From Streptomyces sp. NBC_00234 (GTDB lineage Bacteria > Actinomycetota > Actinomycetes > Streptomycetales > Streptomycetaceae): 64,000 nt of DNA. Made by a program: the position numbers and the translations under genes. Below are positions 43,659 through 52,354 of this stretch, in pieces; the stretch's first letter is position 1, and each line of letters starts with the position of its first letter. The notes beneath the pieces were generated by a model that was given only the letters and a program-made list of their open reading frames with translations, did not search any database and was not told the origin of the DNA. The DNA lies in contig NZ_CP108101.1 of NCBI RefSeq assembly GCF_036195325.1, forward strand, positions 7,936,001 to 8,000,000, given 5' to 3'.

Positions 43659-44459
43659 GTGTCCGAGATTCCCTCCCTGGTGACCACGCGCTGGCCCCTC
43701 GCTCCGAGCAGCGCGACCGACTGGCTGCAGGAGCTGGCGGGCGACGGCATCACAGGGTTCATGCCGCCGCCCCTACCCGACGCGGCCTGGGTGCTCAACG
43801 CCATGTACGAGCACGAGCAGGGCCCGTCCGGCCTGTCGTACGACGCGTACCACCGGGCCCGCGTGGCGGACGGAAGCGTCGCGCCCGAGAGGGTGGGCGG
43901 CATCGACCTCACAGGAGTGGGGATCGCGAGCGGCGGGGCGCTCGGTCGCGCCGAGCACCCCGGCCCCGGCTGGCGGCGCCTGCGCTGGGCCGAGTTGGCT
44001 CGACGAACCGGCGATCCGCTGGTGCCCGAGGGGTCGCTGCCTTCCTACCGCTGTTTCCCGTCGGCCAAGAAGGGCAACAGCTGGCCGCTCGGCATCCGCC
44101 CGCCGACGGAGGGCAGCCTGGACCGGGAGACCTGGGACCGCCTGATCGGGCTTCTCGTCCGGTACAGCCCTGCGGGAACGGCCACCCGCTGCCTGGGCTA
44201 CTACAACCCGTTGATGCTCGGCGCCACCGACTTCGACAGCCGGCACGTCCGGGCCGGCCGCCTCGGTGACGCCCGGATCCTGTACGACGTTCCCGATGCG
44301 GACTTCAGCCCGTCCAACCTCTGGGCCGAGAACCGCTCGTGGGTCACGTGTACCGACTACGACCTGTGGGCCACCAAGGTGGCAGGCCCCACCGCGCTCA
44401 TCGATGCCCTTCTGGGCGACACCGAGATCGAGGCCGTACGTCTGCCGTGGGCTCCCTGA
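43659..44459 (+). CDS. Conserved hypothetical protein
   Basis: A 266-residue soluble protein with no recognised domain. It is rich in Trp and Tyr (AAWVLNAMYEHEQGPSGLSY; RSWVTCTDYDLWATKVAGP near the C-terminus) and has a single Cys pair. The start is a GTG at 43659 followed by SEIPSLVTTRWPL; upstream residues in the same frame look non-coding. It ends five bases before the alpha/beta hydrolase start, so the two are probably one transcript. Confidence 0.75.
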   Translation: MSEIPSLVTTRWPLAPSSATDWLQELAGDGITGFMPPPLPDAAWVLNAMYEHEQGPSGLSYDAYHRARVADGSVAPERVGGIDLTGVGIASGGALGRAEHPGPGWRRLRWAELARRTGDPLVPEGSLPSYRCFPSAKKGNSWPLGIRPPTEGSLDRETWDRLIGLLVRYSPAGTATRCLGYYNPLMLGATDFDSRHVRAGRLGDARILYDVPDADFSPSNLWAENRSWVTCTDYDLWATKVAGPTALIDALLGDTEIEAVRLPWAP

Positions 44460-44464
44460 TCCTC

Positions 44465-45196
44465 ATGACCGCAGCCGATGCACCGCCCATCGTGTTCGTC
44501 CATGGAACACGGTTCAGCGCGGGACAGTGGAGTAAACAACTCGCGTCACTCCAGGGGGAGTTCCGAGTTGCAGCCGTGGACCTGCCGGGCCATGGTGCCC
44601 GCGCCGCAGAACCCTGGAGTCTGGACGCGGCGACGGAGACCATCGCCACGGCCGTGGAGTCGCTCGACCGTGGGCCGGCCCTCGTCGTCGGACACTCGCT
44701 CGGGGGATACGCCTCGCTCGAGTTCGCCCGGCGCTCCCCGGAACTGCTGCGCGGACTGGTTCTTGCCGGAGCCAGCGCCTCGACCTGCGGTCCGTGGGCA
44801 ACCCCGTATCGGTGGGTTGCCCGGCTCGTCCCGCACCTGCCGGCCGACCGTCTGTCCCGGTGGAACGACCGGTTGCTGCGCCGCCTCTATGCTCCCGAAG
44901 TGGTGGATGCCACCATCCGCTCCGGATACGCGTTCCACACTCTGCCGGACGCCTGGGACGAGATCCTGGGCCGCTTCGACGCGGATGCGATGCGTCATGT
45001 GGCGGCGCCCGTGCTCATCCTGAACGGCGAGAAGGACAGCCTTTTCCGGTCAGGAGAGCAGGACTTCGCCCGCGCGCACCCGCAGGCCCGCGTCGAACTG
45101 ATCCCGCGGGCGCGGCATCTCGCGAACTTCGACGATCCGGATGCCTTCACCGACGCGGTCCGCCGCTTCGCCCGGCAGCTCCCGCTGCGCAGCTGA
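44465..45196 (+). CDS. Alpha/beta-hydrolase
   Basis: A 243-residue hydrolase of the alpha/beta fold. The oxyanion loop VFVHGTRFSAGQW, the nucleophile elbow VVGHSLGGYAS (Ser78), the late acid ILNGEKDSL and the catalytic His in RARHLANFDDP are all present, so it should be active. No cap-domain signature identifies the ester or other substrate. ATG 44465 follows the previous gene's stop by five bases with no strong ribosome-binding site, which suggests translational coupling. Confidence 0.92.
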   Translation: MTAADAPPIVFVHGTRFSAGQWSKQLASLQGEFRVAAVDLPGHGARAAEPWSLDAATETIATAVESLDRGPALVVGHSLGGYASLEFARRSPELLRGLVLAGASASTCGPWATPYRWVARLVPHLPADRLSRWNDRLLRRLYAPEVVDATIRSGYAFHTLPDAWDEILGRFDADAMRHVAAPVLILNGEKDSLFRSGEQDFARAHPQARVELIPRARHLANFDDPDAFTDAVRRFARQLPLRS

Positions 45197-45300
45197 GCGC
45201 TCGTGATCACGTTCCCTGACGCGGCACCGACGGCACAGCTTCGAACCCCCACGCGCTCCCCGCCAAAACCTGTGGGAATCCCGCTCGGGACTCGGGCAGT

Positions 45301-46821
45301 ATGCCCCCTGTGAATCACGTCCTGTTCGGACTCGCCGCCAACGAGGCCCTGCCGTCCGACCTGGTCGACCGTCTGATCGCCGTCGCGGATGCCGATCTGG
45401 GCCACGTCCTCGCCGGCCGAGCGGACCTCAGCCACGCCCAGGCGGTCTCCTTGGCCTCGCGCGTCGCCGGGAGTGCTGTTCGCCTTGCCCACGGCGGCCA
45501 TCTGACCGCAGCCGACATCGATCCCGTCGCGCAGCCCCTCGCCGCTCTCGCCCTGCTCGACGCGCGGGCCGGCAGCCCGGAGTGGGCGCGGATCCTTGCT
45601 GCCGACCCGTCTCATGAGCACAGGGAGAAGCTGGCCGCCTGCCCGGAACTTCCCGCGGACGTGGTGGACACTCTCGCCGCGGACGCCGACGTACGCGTCG
45701 TCGCGGAGCTCGCGTTGTGGACCACGCCGCACAGGGCCGCCGTACTCGCGCGGCACCCGCACGCGGAGGTGCGCCGCGCCGTGGCGCTCAACGAGGCCAC
45801 CCCTCCAGCCGTGTTGGCGGCGCTGCTCACGGGCGAGGGACTGCCTCCCGCGCAGCACTGCCTGGTCTGCGACCGCGAGGCGACCCCGTTCGTGCACGAC
45901 CCCGAGTGCCCGCGGCTCGACTGCGATCTGATGCCCGGCGCTTCCTGCGACGGCTCCCACGCGTCCACCCTGCACGACATCCGGCACGCCGCACTGGGGA
46001 ACCCGGCGACACCCACCGAAGCCGTCACCGGTTTCGCCGACCATCCGTCACTGTCGTTGCGCTGGGCGCTTGCCGCGCGCCCCGACCTGCCCCCGGAGGT
46101 GTGCCGACGGCTTGCCACCGATCCCCACTCCGGCGTACGGGCCGACCTCGCCGGGAATCCGGCGGTCGACGAGGCGCTGATCCGTACGCTGGCCGACGAT
46201 CCTGACCACGAGGTGCGGCGCAGCCTGGCACACCACCCGCACGTGCCGCTCGACGTGCTGACCCGCCTCGCCGCCACCACCAGGGTCGGCGCCACCCTGC
46301 TGCCGAGGATCGCCGCCGCCACACCCGCGGAGGTCGAGGAGCTGGCCCACTCACCGAACCCGTCGGCCCGCATGCTCCTCGCCCGGCGACGCGAACTGCC
46401 TCCCGGGATCCGCGACAGGCTGGCCCAGGACCCCGACGCGAAGGTGGTCAAGTCCATCGCTGGGCACCCGGGCCTTTCGGACGCCCACCTGCGCGCCATG
46501 GTCGACCGGCACGGTGTCCGGGTCGTCGCCAAGGTGGCGACCAACCCCGAGGCGACGCCTGCGCTGCTGGAGGACCTGACCCGGCACGAACCAGTGGTGC
46601 ACAAGGCGTTGCGTGAGGTCGCCCGGCACCGCCGCGCGACGGCTCCGGCCCTGCGCGCATGCCTCGCCGACCGACAGGCGAGGCCCCTGGCAGCAGGCCA
46701 CCCGGCGCTCCCGCCGGCGACCATAGTGGAACTGCTGACCGACACCGACTGGCACGTGGTGGAAGCCGCGGCCGCCAATCCCTCGCTCCGCCTCACCGTG
46801 CTCTCGGACCTGGTGCCGTGA
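45301..46821 (+). CDS. Leucine-rich repeat variant protein with a Cys cluster
   Basis: A 506-residue repeat protein. About 15 helical units of 22-24 residues share the pattern HP/NP...VR..LA..P.LP..V...LA.D (for example HPHAEVRRAVALNEATPPAVLAAL), matching the LRV family. A cysteine-rich segment interrupts the repeats: Cys187, 190, 203, 208 and 216 (CLVCDREATPFVHD, PECPRLDCDLMPGASC), suitable for binding a metal or Fe-S cluster. The Azotobacter LRV protein carries a 4Fe-4S cluster, so this is a reasonable hypothesis. ATG 45301 has a weak ribosome-binding site. Function unknown; protein-protein interaction is likely. Confidence 0.88.
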   Translation: MPPVNHVLFGLAANEALPSDLVDRLIAVADADLGHVLAGRADLSHAQAVSLASRVAGSAVRLAHGGHLTAADIDPVAQPLAALALLDARAGSPEWARILAADPSHEHREKLAACPELPADVVDTLAADADVRVVAELALWTTPHRAAVLARHPHAEVRRAVALNEATPPAVLAALLTGEGLPPAQHCLVCDREATPFVHDPECPRLDCDLMPGASCDGSHASTLHDIRHAALGNPATPTEAVTGFADHPSLSLRWALAARPDLPPEVCRRLATDPHSGVRADLAGNPAVDEALIRTLADDPDHEVRRSLAHHPHVPLDVLTRLAATTRVGATLLPRIAAATPAEVEELAHSPNPSARMLLARRRELPPGIRDRLAQDPDAKVVKSIAGHPGLSDAHLRAMVDRHGVRVVAKVATNPEATPALLEDLTRHEPVVHKALREVARHRRATAPALRACLADRQARPLAAGHPALPPATIVELLTDTDWHVVEAAAANPSLRLTVLSDLVP

Positions 46822-46835
46822 CCGCGCCCGTGCGG

Positions 46836-46860
46836 CCCGCCGGCTGAGCCACTCGGCGGG
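46836..46860. terminator. 7-bp GC hairpin after the LRV gene
   Basis: CCCGCCG at 46836-46842 pairs with CGGCGGG at 46854-46860 across an 11-nt loop, 15 bases beyond the stop codon of the repeat protein. Followed by a G-rich, not T-rich, sequence. Confidence 0.6.
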
Positions 46861-46996
46861 GCGGGGCCACCCGTTCTGCTGGTCCCCGGCGCCGACTTGC
46901 CGAACCGGCAACAAGACTCGTGGCAGCCGAGCCTCCTCTCGCATGATCAGGACACCAGCCTCGGGCGCCCGGCACATCGAGAGCATCGGAGAACTC

Positions 46997-47977
46997 ATGT
47001 CGCAGCAGGTCGCAGACGTCACCCACCGGTTGATTCCCGGGCCGGCAGGCCGTATCCACGTGGTGGAGCAGGGCACCGGACCTCTCGTCCTGCTCGTGCA
47101 CGGATTCCCCGAATCCTGGTACTCCTGGCGCCGACAGCTGCCGATCCTGGCAGCCGCCGGGTACCGCGCGGCGGCCATCGACGTCCGTGGCTACGGTCGC
47201 TCCTCCAAGCCCGCCGATCCCGCCGCCTACCGCATGCTGGAGCTGGTCGAGGACAACGCCGCGGCAGTCCGCGCCCTGGGCGAGGAGTCCGCGGTGATCG
47301 TCGGCCACGACTGGGGGGCGACCATCGCCGCGAACTCCGCCCTGGTCAGGCCGGACGTCTTCCGCGCGGTGGGGCTCCTCAGTGTTCCGTACGCCCCGCG
47401 CGGCGGTCCGAGGCCCAGCGAGGTCTTCGCGCGGATGGGCGGGGCCGAGGAGTTCTACGTTTCCTACTTCCAGGAGCCCGGACGTGCCGAGGCCGAGATC
47501 GAGCCCGACGTACGCGGCTGGCTCGCAGGGTTCTACGCCGCCCTGGACGGACAGACCATGCCGGGCGCCGACGCACCCGACCCGCACTTCGTCGCCCGCG
47601 GCGGGACGCTGCGCGACCGCTTTCCCACCGGGTCACGGCCTGACTGGCTCAGCGAGGACGACCTCGATTTCTACGCCGGCGAGTTCGAGCGGACCGGCAT
47701 GAGCGGGGCGCTGGGCCGCTACCGGAACATGGACCGTGACTGGGAGGATCTCGCGGACTTCGACGGCGCCCCCCTCACCCAGCCGTCCCTGTTCATCGGC
47801 GGTGGCCTGGACGCCTCCACCACCTGGATGGCCGACGCCATCGACGCGTACCCCACCACCCTGCCCGGCTTGACGGCCTCTCACATCCTCGACGGCTGCG
47901 GCCACTGGCTCCAGCAGGAGCGCCCTGCGGAGATCAACCGGCTCCTGACGGACTGGCTCGCTTCCCTGCCCGCCTGA
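46997..47977 (+). CDS. Epoxide-hydrolase-like alpha/beta-hydrolase
   Basis: A 326-residue alpha/beta-hydrolase of the epoxide hydrolase subfamily. The oxyanion motif is HGFPESWYSWR (about 35-45), the next conserved block is DVRGYGRSSKP, and the nucleophile is an aspartate, Asp105 in VGHDWGAT, where esterases have serine. The cap holds the expected tyrosine-containing loop EEFYVSYFQEPGRAE, and the late His is in GCGHWLQQE. It should open epoxides or remove halides from a small lipophilic substrate. ATG 46997 follows GGAGAACTC at normal spacing; an in-frame ATG at 46943 adds only a poorly conserved leader. Confidence 0.93.
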   Translation: MSQQVADVTHRLIPGPAGRIHVVEQGTGPLVLLVHGFPESWYSWRRQLPILAAAGYRAAAIDVRGYGRSSKPADPAAYRMLELVEDNAAAVRALGEESAVIVGHDWGATIAANSALVRPDVFRAVGLLSVPYAPRGGPRPSEVFARMGGAEEFYVSYFQEPGRAEAEIEPDVRGWLAGFYAALDGQTMPGADAPDPHFVARGGTLRDRFPTGSRPDWLSEDDLDFYAGEFERTGMSGALGRYRNMDRDWEDLADFDGAPLTQPSLFIGGGLDASTTWMADAIDAYPTTLPGLTASHILDGCGHWLQQERPAEINRLLTDWLASLPA

Positions 47978-48264
47978 GGTGTTGGCCGGCGGCCGTGCGA
48001 GGGCGTGAGGGGGCATGAAGAGCCCTTTTCCGCGCACTCCGGTGAACGAATCTCACCGAATGCTCCCGTCCCCGACCGCAGCAATTTCGTTGTCGGTAAT
48101 CCTGTTCCAGGATGTCGCCGGTGCGGGCTTGATACGTGAATTCGATCGGCAGGCCGCGGCCGATGAGGGGCGACGTATGCCCCTATTTCTGAGAAAGAAA
48201 CCCATCCATTCGGATGCATGACAAGGGGCGGGCAGGGCACACGCTGTTCTGGAGGTTGATAACT

Positions 48265-48435
48265 ATGGTTCCCCTGCTTCTCGTTCTCCTGCTCGCTGTG
48301 GTTCTCTTCGGTGCCGGTTTCGCGCTGAAGGCACTGTGGATCGTGGCGTTCATCGTGCTGGCCGCATGGCTGCTCGGTTTCGTCATGCGTTCCGCCGGGA
48401 CCGGTGGCCGTCGTGGCCGCTGGTATCGCTGGTAG
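48265..48435 (+). CDS. Small hydrophobic membrane protein
   Basis: A 56-residue protein of two hydrophobic helices (PLLLVLLLAVVLFGAGFAL and LWIVAFIVLAAWLLGFVM) and an arginine-rich cytoplasmic tail. It fits the small hydrophobic protein group seen in many actinomycetes and firmicutes (Lmo0937-type), often stress-induced. ATG 48265 is supported by GGAGG ten bases upstream, and a very strong terminator follows, so the gene is probably a single transcription unit. Role unknown. Confidence 0.82.
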   Translation: MVPLLLVLLLAVVLFGAGFALKALWIVAFIVLAAWLLGFVMRSAGTGGRRGRWYRW

Positions 48436-48457
48436 GCAGCAGAAGCACCTTTCGCTT

Positions 48458-48500
48458 ATCCGGGGTGGGCCCCGACCATTCGGTCGGGGCCACCCCGGAT
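48458..48500 (+). terminator. Strong 19-bp terminator with T-rich tail
   Basis: Positions 48458-48477 pair with 48482-48500 (one bulged G) around the loop ATTC; the stem ends ATCCGG/CCGGAT and is followed by a TTCTGCTTTC tail. It lies 22 bases after the small hydrophobic protein gene. It is among the strongest hairpins in the window. Confidence 0.92.
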
Positions 48501-48694
48501 TTCTGCTTTCCCGTAAAGGGATTTCCCTGAGGGGGAGTTGGAGGCGCGAGAGGATTTCGGGAGGGTGTTGAGATCAGGAAACCCGCTCCCAAAGGCAATG
48601 GTTCGGGTCCGCGACCCGTGGCGCAGCACTCGGTCTCCCCGCATCCAGCCGAAACGCGGGAGTTACGGACGTACGCCGAACCGTCGGGGGCTTC

Positions 48695-49306
48695 TCACTC
48701 TTCGAGCCAGGCCGCGAGCGCGTGCAGCGCGTCGGGGGCGATGCTGTGGCCGACCGGGTCGAGCCGTGCGCTGGTGGCTGCCCCCGACTCGGCAGTCAGG
48801 TAATGCCAGGTCCTGTCGAGCAGTTCACGGGGGATGACGTGGTCGTACGTACCGTGGGCGACGAAGACCGGCACCCCGGCCAGCCGTGCGATGTCGGTCG
48901 GCACCCCTGCCTCGAAGGGCAACGTGCCGTAGAGGATCGCCACGCCGGCGTACCGCGAGGGGTCGTCCAGCAGCAGACCGCCCGCGAAGGCGGCTCCGCC
49001 GCTGAACCCGACGAGGAAGACCGGGCGGCCGGGCGGGGCCACGTCGTCCAGCCATTCCCTGAACCAGTCCATGGTGGCGCGGAGCGATTGCGGAACGGGA
49101 CGCCCGATGCCTCGGTTGGCGAACCAGGCGAACCCTCCGCTCTCGGCGATCGGCGCCCGTACGGCCGCGTACGACAACGAGCCGGGAAGGTCCTCCGCCA
49201 GCCCGATGATCTCGCCTTCGTGCGAACCACGACCATGCAGCAGCACGACCAACGGGCTTTCCGCGTCTCCCCGCGTCACTACGACAGGGGCATCGAACGA
49301 GCTCAC
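48695..49306 (-). CDS. Phospholipase/carboxylesterase-type alpha/beta-hydrolase
   Basis: A 203-residue compact hydrolase of the bacterial phospholipase/carboxylesterase group. It has LLHGRGSHEGEIIGLAEDLPG (oxyanion region), nucleophile Ser102 in LVGFSGGAAFAGG, the acid in VAHGTYDHVIP and the late histidine in DPVGHSIAP. Length and arrangement match small serine esterases without a cap. GTG 49306 follows GGAGACATCTC. It stands alone. Confidence 0.92.
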   Translation of the reverse strand: MSSFDAPVVVTRGDAESPLVVLLHGRGSHEGEIIGLAEDLPGSLSYAAVRAPIAESGGFAWFANRGIGRPVPQSLRATMDWFREWLDDVAPPGRPVFLVGFSGGAAFAGGLLLDDPSRYAGVAILYGTLPFEAGVPTDIARLAGVPVFVAHGTYDHVIPRELLDRTWHYLTAESGAATSARLDPVGHSIAPDALHALAAWLEE

Positions 49307-49962
49307 GAGATGTCTCCCTCGGTGATGCCGGGGAAAGGCATCAGGGCGATGATGTTCCGGTCTTCTGTCCTCGTCACGCTCTCTGTTCTCCTCATGATTT
49401 CCGTCCTCTCATCAGCAGGTCGGGCCGACAGCGCCCAGCCTGTCTGCCAGACCCAGCCGTTGTGGAGCGCAGGTCACCTTCGGTGGGAGATCCGAGACGA
49501 CAGGCGAGGGCGTGTTGAACGCATTCCTCACCGGCATGCCGGAGTCTGCGCTGCGGCGGCTTCCTCGATGTCGAGGCCGGTGTAGGTGCGGTTGAGCGGG
49601 TGCGGCCGACTGTGGCCTTGCGAGCTCTTCCGTCACCGCGCTGACTGCGTTGCCCGGCGCCGACGGCGCTCAGGGCGGCGCCCACGGTTCCGGCCCCGAT
49701 GGTCGCGATGCGCATCGTTCCACCGAAATAGTTGATGGGTGAGATATCTCGACGGTAACAAACCTCCCTGCCCCGTCAGCTGTTACGGCTCGGCACTCAC
49801 TCTGTGTCGTCGTGTTCACCCGCCTCCCTCGGTGCTCGCTGGTCACAGCAGGCTCACGCCGCAGGGTCCGATCACGGACTTGTTGAACTTTCACGCAACC
49901 TGTTACGTTCCTGCTTGAACTTTCAAACATGTCTTCGCCCGCGACCGAGAGGCCAGCGCCCC
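49307..49962. other. 656-bp interval without a supported gene
   Basis: Between the esterase start and the DoxX gene. On the minus strand, frames around 49392-49715 begin with MRIATIGAGTVGAALSAVG, reminiscent of a nucleotide-binding N-terminus, but coding character changes frame within about 60 bases and no known domain continues; it may be a decayed fragment. A perfect 10-bp palindrome GAGATATCTC lies at 49741-49750. Confidence 0.4.
49883..49925. promoter_or_regulatory. Two TTGAACTTTCA repeats upstream of doxX-like gene
   Basis: Identical 11-base elements occur at 49883-49893 and 49915-49925, start to start 32 bases apart, about three helical turns. The second extends to TTGAACTTTCAA, a near palindrome. 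They lie 38-80 bases above the DoxX start, where a repressor dimer could bind on one DNA face. TTGAA-TTCAA half-sites are typical of MarR- or HxlR-type operators, an inference only. Confidence 0.6.
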
Positions 49963-50511
49963 ATGTCTGCCACGCTTCACACCGATAGCCTGCCGTCCAG
50001 CGCCGCCCAGCCCGCCACCCCTTCGCTCCGCGCCTACGACGGAGGCATGCTCCTGCTGCGGATCGTCCTCGGCCTGACTGTCGCCGCGCACGGTGCGCAG
50101 AAGCTCTTCGGGTGGTTCGACGGCGGCGGCATCGCGGGAACCGGCCAGTTCTTCGAGATGAGCGGCTACCCCTCCGGCGAGACGATGGCGCTGATCGCCG
50201 GGCTGAGCGAGATGCTCGGCGGGCTCGGTCTTGTCCTCGGCCTGCTCACCCCGCTCGCAGGCGCGGCTGTGTTCGGCACCTTGGTCAATGCCATAGCGGT
50301 CAAGTGGGGTGGCGGATTCTTCGCGCCCGAGGGTGTCGAGTACGAGGTCCTGCTGGCAGCAGCCGGCGCCGCGCTGGCGCTCACCGGACCCGGCCGGATC
50401 GCCGTGGACCGCTTCCTGCCGTGGCTGCGTGCGCACCGCCTGGCGTACGGTGTCGCGGCCGTGATGCTTGGCGCGGTGACCGCCGGCCTCGTCCTGCTCA
50501 TCCGCAACTGA
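49963..50511 (+). CDS. DoxX-family membrane protein
   Basis: A 182-residue protein with four hydrophobic helices and the DoxX pattern: GGMLLLRIVLGLTVAAHGAQK, LFGWFDGGGIAGTGQFFEMSG and LIAGLSEMLGGLGLVLGLLTPLAG. DoxX proteins are linked to thiol/redox stress and sulfur metabolism in actinomycetes but their biochemical role is unclear. ATG 49963 has a GAGAGG element 11 bases upstream. Twin TTGAACTTTCA sites precede it and imply repressor control. Confidence 0.92.
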   Translation: MSATLHTDSLPSSAAQPATPSLRAYDGGMLLLRIVLGLTVAAHGAQKLFGWFDGGGIAGTGQFFEMSGYPSGETMALIAGLSEMLGGLGLVLGLLTPLAGAAVFGTLVNAIAVKWGGGFFAPEGVEYEVLLAAAGAALALTGPGRIAVDRFLPWLRAHRLAYGVAAVMLGAVTAGLVLLIRN

Positions 50512-50538
50512 ATTGGGTTGTTGCCCCCCGCTCAGCTC

Positions 50539-50892
50539 TCAGTTCGCAGCCGGGGAAGCCTTGTCGTCGGCCTTGATGTCGAAGTTGATCCGGTCTCCGT
50601 CGACAGATGAAACGGTGACCGACACGCCGACGGTGCTGCCGTCGCCCGCTGTGAGCGTGCAACGGGTGGTGTGGCCGACCTTCCCGACGAGGTCCTCGGG
50701 GCAGGCGACGTCCGGCGTCGGCTGGCCCGTTGTGGAGGCGAGCTTTTCGGCGACTGTGATGGCCAGCTTGTCCTTGGAAAGTTTCGGCTCGGAGCTTCCC
50801 ACGCTGACGGAGCCCGAGCAGCCGACGAGCAGCACGCCGGCGGCTACGGCAGAGAGGCTCCAAGTTGCTGCGGACAAGCGGGCTATGGTCAT
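50539..50892 (-). CDS. DUF4333-type lipoprotein
   Basis: A 117-residue secreted lipoprotein. Signal peptide plus lipobox end at Cys25 (LLVGCSGS); the mature part is a single DUF4333 domain with PDVACPEDLVGKVGHTTRCTLT, including the family's cysteine pair. These small proteins are common on actinomycete surfaces; function unknown. The start MTIARL is preferred over the upstream ATG because GGAGCC precedes it. Converges with the DoxX gene. Confidence 0.88.
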   Translation of the reverse strand: MTIARLSAATWSLSAVAAGVLLVGCSGSVSVGSSEPKLSKDKLAITVAEKLASTTGQPTPDVACPEDLVGKVGHTTRCTLTAGDGSTVGVSVTVSSVDGDRINFDIKADDKASPAAN

Positions 50893-51130
50893 GGTGGGCT
50901 CCATTCCGGGTGATCAAAATAAGAAGGCGCCGGAAGCGTACTGCCTATGTATCAGGCGTGCGCAGAGGACCGCCGCGGTCTACCGCGTCGGCCTCCTCGT
51001 CGCAGACGTCCTCCCCGCGCGGTTCGCGTCCTCGTCGGCGTCAGCCTGCACAAGGGGCCGTGAACGCGCGCTCCCGAGCCCTGTCACATGCCCACATCCG
51101 CAGTCTGCCGGGGCGCCCCGCGAGTTGCCG

Positions 51131-51664
51131 TCATTCTCCGGCAGGTGAATCCGCGTCCGGGCCGTCGACGTCGAACGCCTCGGCGGCAGTGAGGCCCTCC
51201 ACGAACGTTCTGAAGTCCGCAGCCAGGCTGAGCTCCGAGTGGCTTTCGGTGTCGAACCACGTCACCGACGGCTCACCCTGTCGGCCGCAGACCCGGTAGT
51301 CGAGCGCGATCCAGTAATGCCCGTCTCCGGAAAGCAGGACGAGGGGGGACGGCAGGTTCCACTCCTCCACCAGATAGGCCGTGTCCAACAACGACAAGTG
51401 ATCGTCGTCGTTGCCGATGCCCATCATCATGTCGAGCGGAACATGGTCCTCGCTCCACGACGTCGGCACATCGATCGGAAACGCGTCCCAGCGATCCGCC
51501 ACCGGGCCGCCGTTCCGGCCGCGCAGGATCTCCAGCAACGAAGACGGCAGAAGGACACCCAGCCGAACCTCGGCGTCCTGGGCGGCCGCGTCGGTCAACG
51601 GCGGCTGGACTCCGTAGAGCCCGTCCCCCCAGAAGGTCGCCCTGACCTCGTCGAATCGCGCCAC
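51131..51664 (-). CDS. SMI1/KNR4 (SUKH) family protein
   Basis: A 177-residue protein of the SUKH superfamily. Recognisable parts are the N-terminal helix LTDAAAQDAEVRLGVLLPSSLLEILRGRNGGPVA and the core strands VLLSGDGHYWIALDYR followed by PSVTWFDTESHSE. Bacterial SUKH proteins often give immunity against polymorphic toxins, though many are solitary with unknown role; no toxin gene lies beside it. The start lies at ATG 51664. Neighbouring genes are unrelated singletons. Confidence 0.9.
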   Translation of the reverse strand: MARFDEVRATFWGDGLYGVQPPLTDAAAQDAEVRLGVLLPSSLLEILRGRNGGPVADRWDAFPIDVPTSWSEDHVPLDMMMGIGNDDDHLSLLDTAYLVEEWNLPSPLVLLSGDGHYWIALDYRVCGRQGEPSVTWFDTESHSELSLAADFRTFVEGLTAAEAFDVDGPDADSPAGE

Positions 51665-51749
51665 ACGAGCATCCTACGGCCGAGCCGGCATCGCTTCGAG
51701 ACCCGGTGGAATGCCTACGGGGGTGAACCTGCGGTGCCGTTCACGTTCG

Positions 51750-52313
51750 TCACGCGCGGGAGGTGTGCTGGTCCAGGATGGCCCGCAGCCGGTCGAGGGC
51801 CCCGGCCTCCTGCACGCCCCGCTTGGGCAGGACATCGAGGGACATGATGTTGGGGTCCCGGCTGAGCAGGACGAAGTGATGTGCCGTTTCCCGGTAGCCC
51901 CGGAAGACGGACCACTTCTGGATCAGCGTGCTGTGGTCGCTGCTGCAGGAGATTCCGGCCGGAGACACGGTGGTGCGGTACTCGCCCTGCCATCCGATGA
52001 TCCGCTGTACATGGGCGGCCTGGAGCCGCGGGTACCCCCACACCACGAGGACGACGACCAGGAACAGGACCGTCGAGACCACGTCGATACTCCCGCGGCC
52101 CACGGCGGAGAGCAGCCAGTGCCCTACCCACAGGGCGAGGAACGCGCCCCGCAGTACCAGTCCGGTCCGCTTGATCCGCTCGCGGACCCGAAGCCCGACC
52201 AGTGTGTCGGCGGTCTGCGGTCGGTACAGCAGTTGGACCGTGGTGTGGTCGTCCACGACATCGTCGGACGTTGCCGCGCTGTTGGTGCCTTCGGTGCTGC
52301 GGCCCTCGGCCAT
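51750..52313 (-). CDS. YcxB-like membrane protein, copy 1
   Basis: A 187-residue protein with two central membrane helices (VLRGAFLALWVGHWLLSAVG; VVSTVLFLVVVLVVWGY) and a C-terminal YcxB-like domain (HFVLLSRDPNIMSLDVLPKRG). The N-terminus is a short polar, Asp-rich cytoplasmic region. ATG 52313 follows GGGGAGGGG. It lies 41 bases after a paralogue on the same strand, so the two form a tandem pair. YcxB-like proteins are of unknown function. Confidence 0.82.
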   Translation of the reverse strand: MAEGRSTEGTNSAATSDDVVDDHTTVQLLYRPQTADTLVGLRVRERIKRTGLVLRGAFLALWVGHWLLSAVGRGSIDVVSTVLFLVVVLVVWGYPRLQAAHVQRIIGWQGEYRTTVSPAGISCSSDHSTLIQKWSVFRGYRETAHHFVLLSRDPNIMSLDVLPKRGVQEAGALDRLRAILDQHTSRA

Positions 52314-52354
52314 GACCCCTCCCCGGTACGAAGATCCGCGGATCTTACCGAACC

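Noticed and set aside
48015..48221. Possible 68-residue gene upstream of the small hydrophobic protein
   Set aside because: The G-run is only one or two bases from the ATG, codon bias is poor and no family is recognised.
49392..49715. Minus-strand frame starting MRIATIGAGTVGAALSAVG
   Set aside because: The start looks like a nucleotide-binding segment, but coding character is lost within about 60 bases. It could be a decayed fragment, but evidence is too thin for a pseudogene call.
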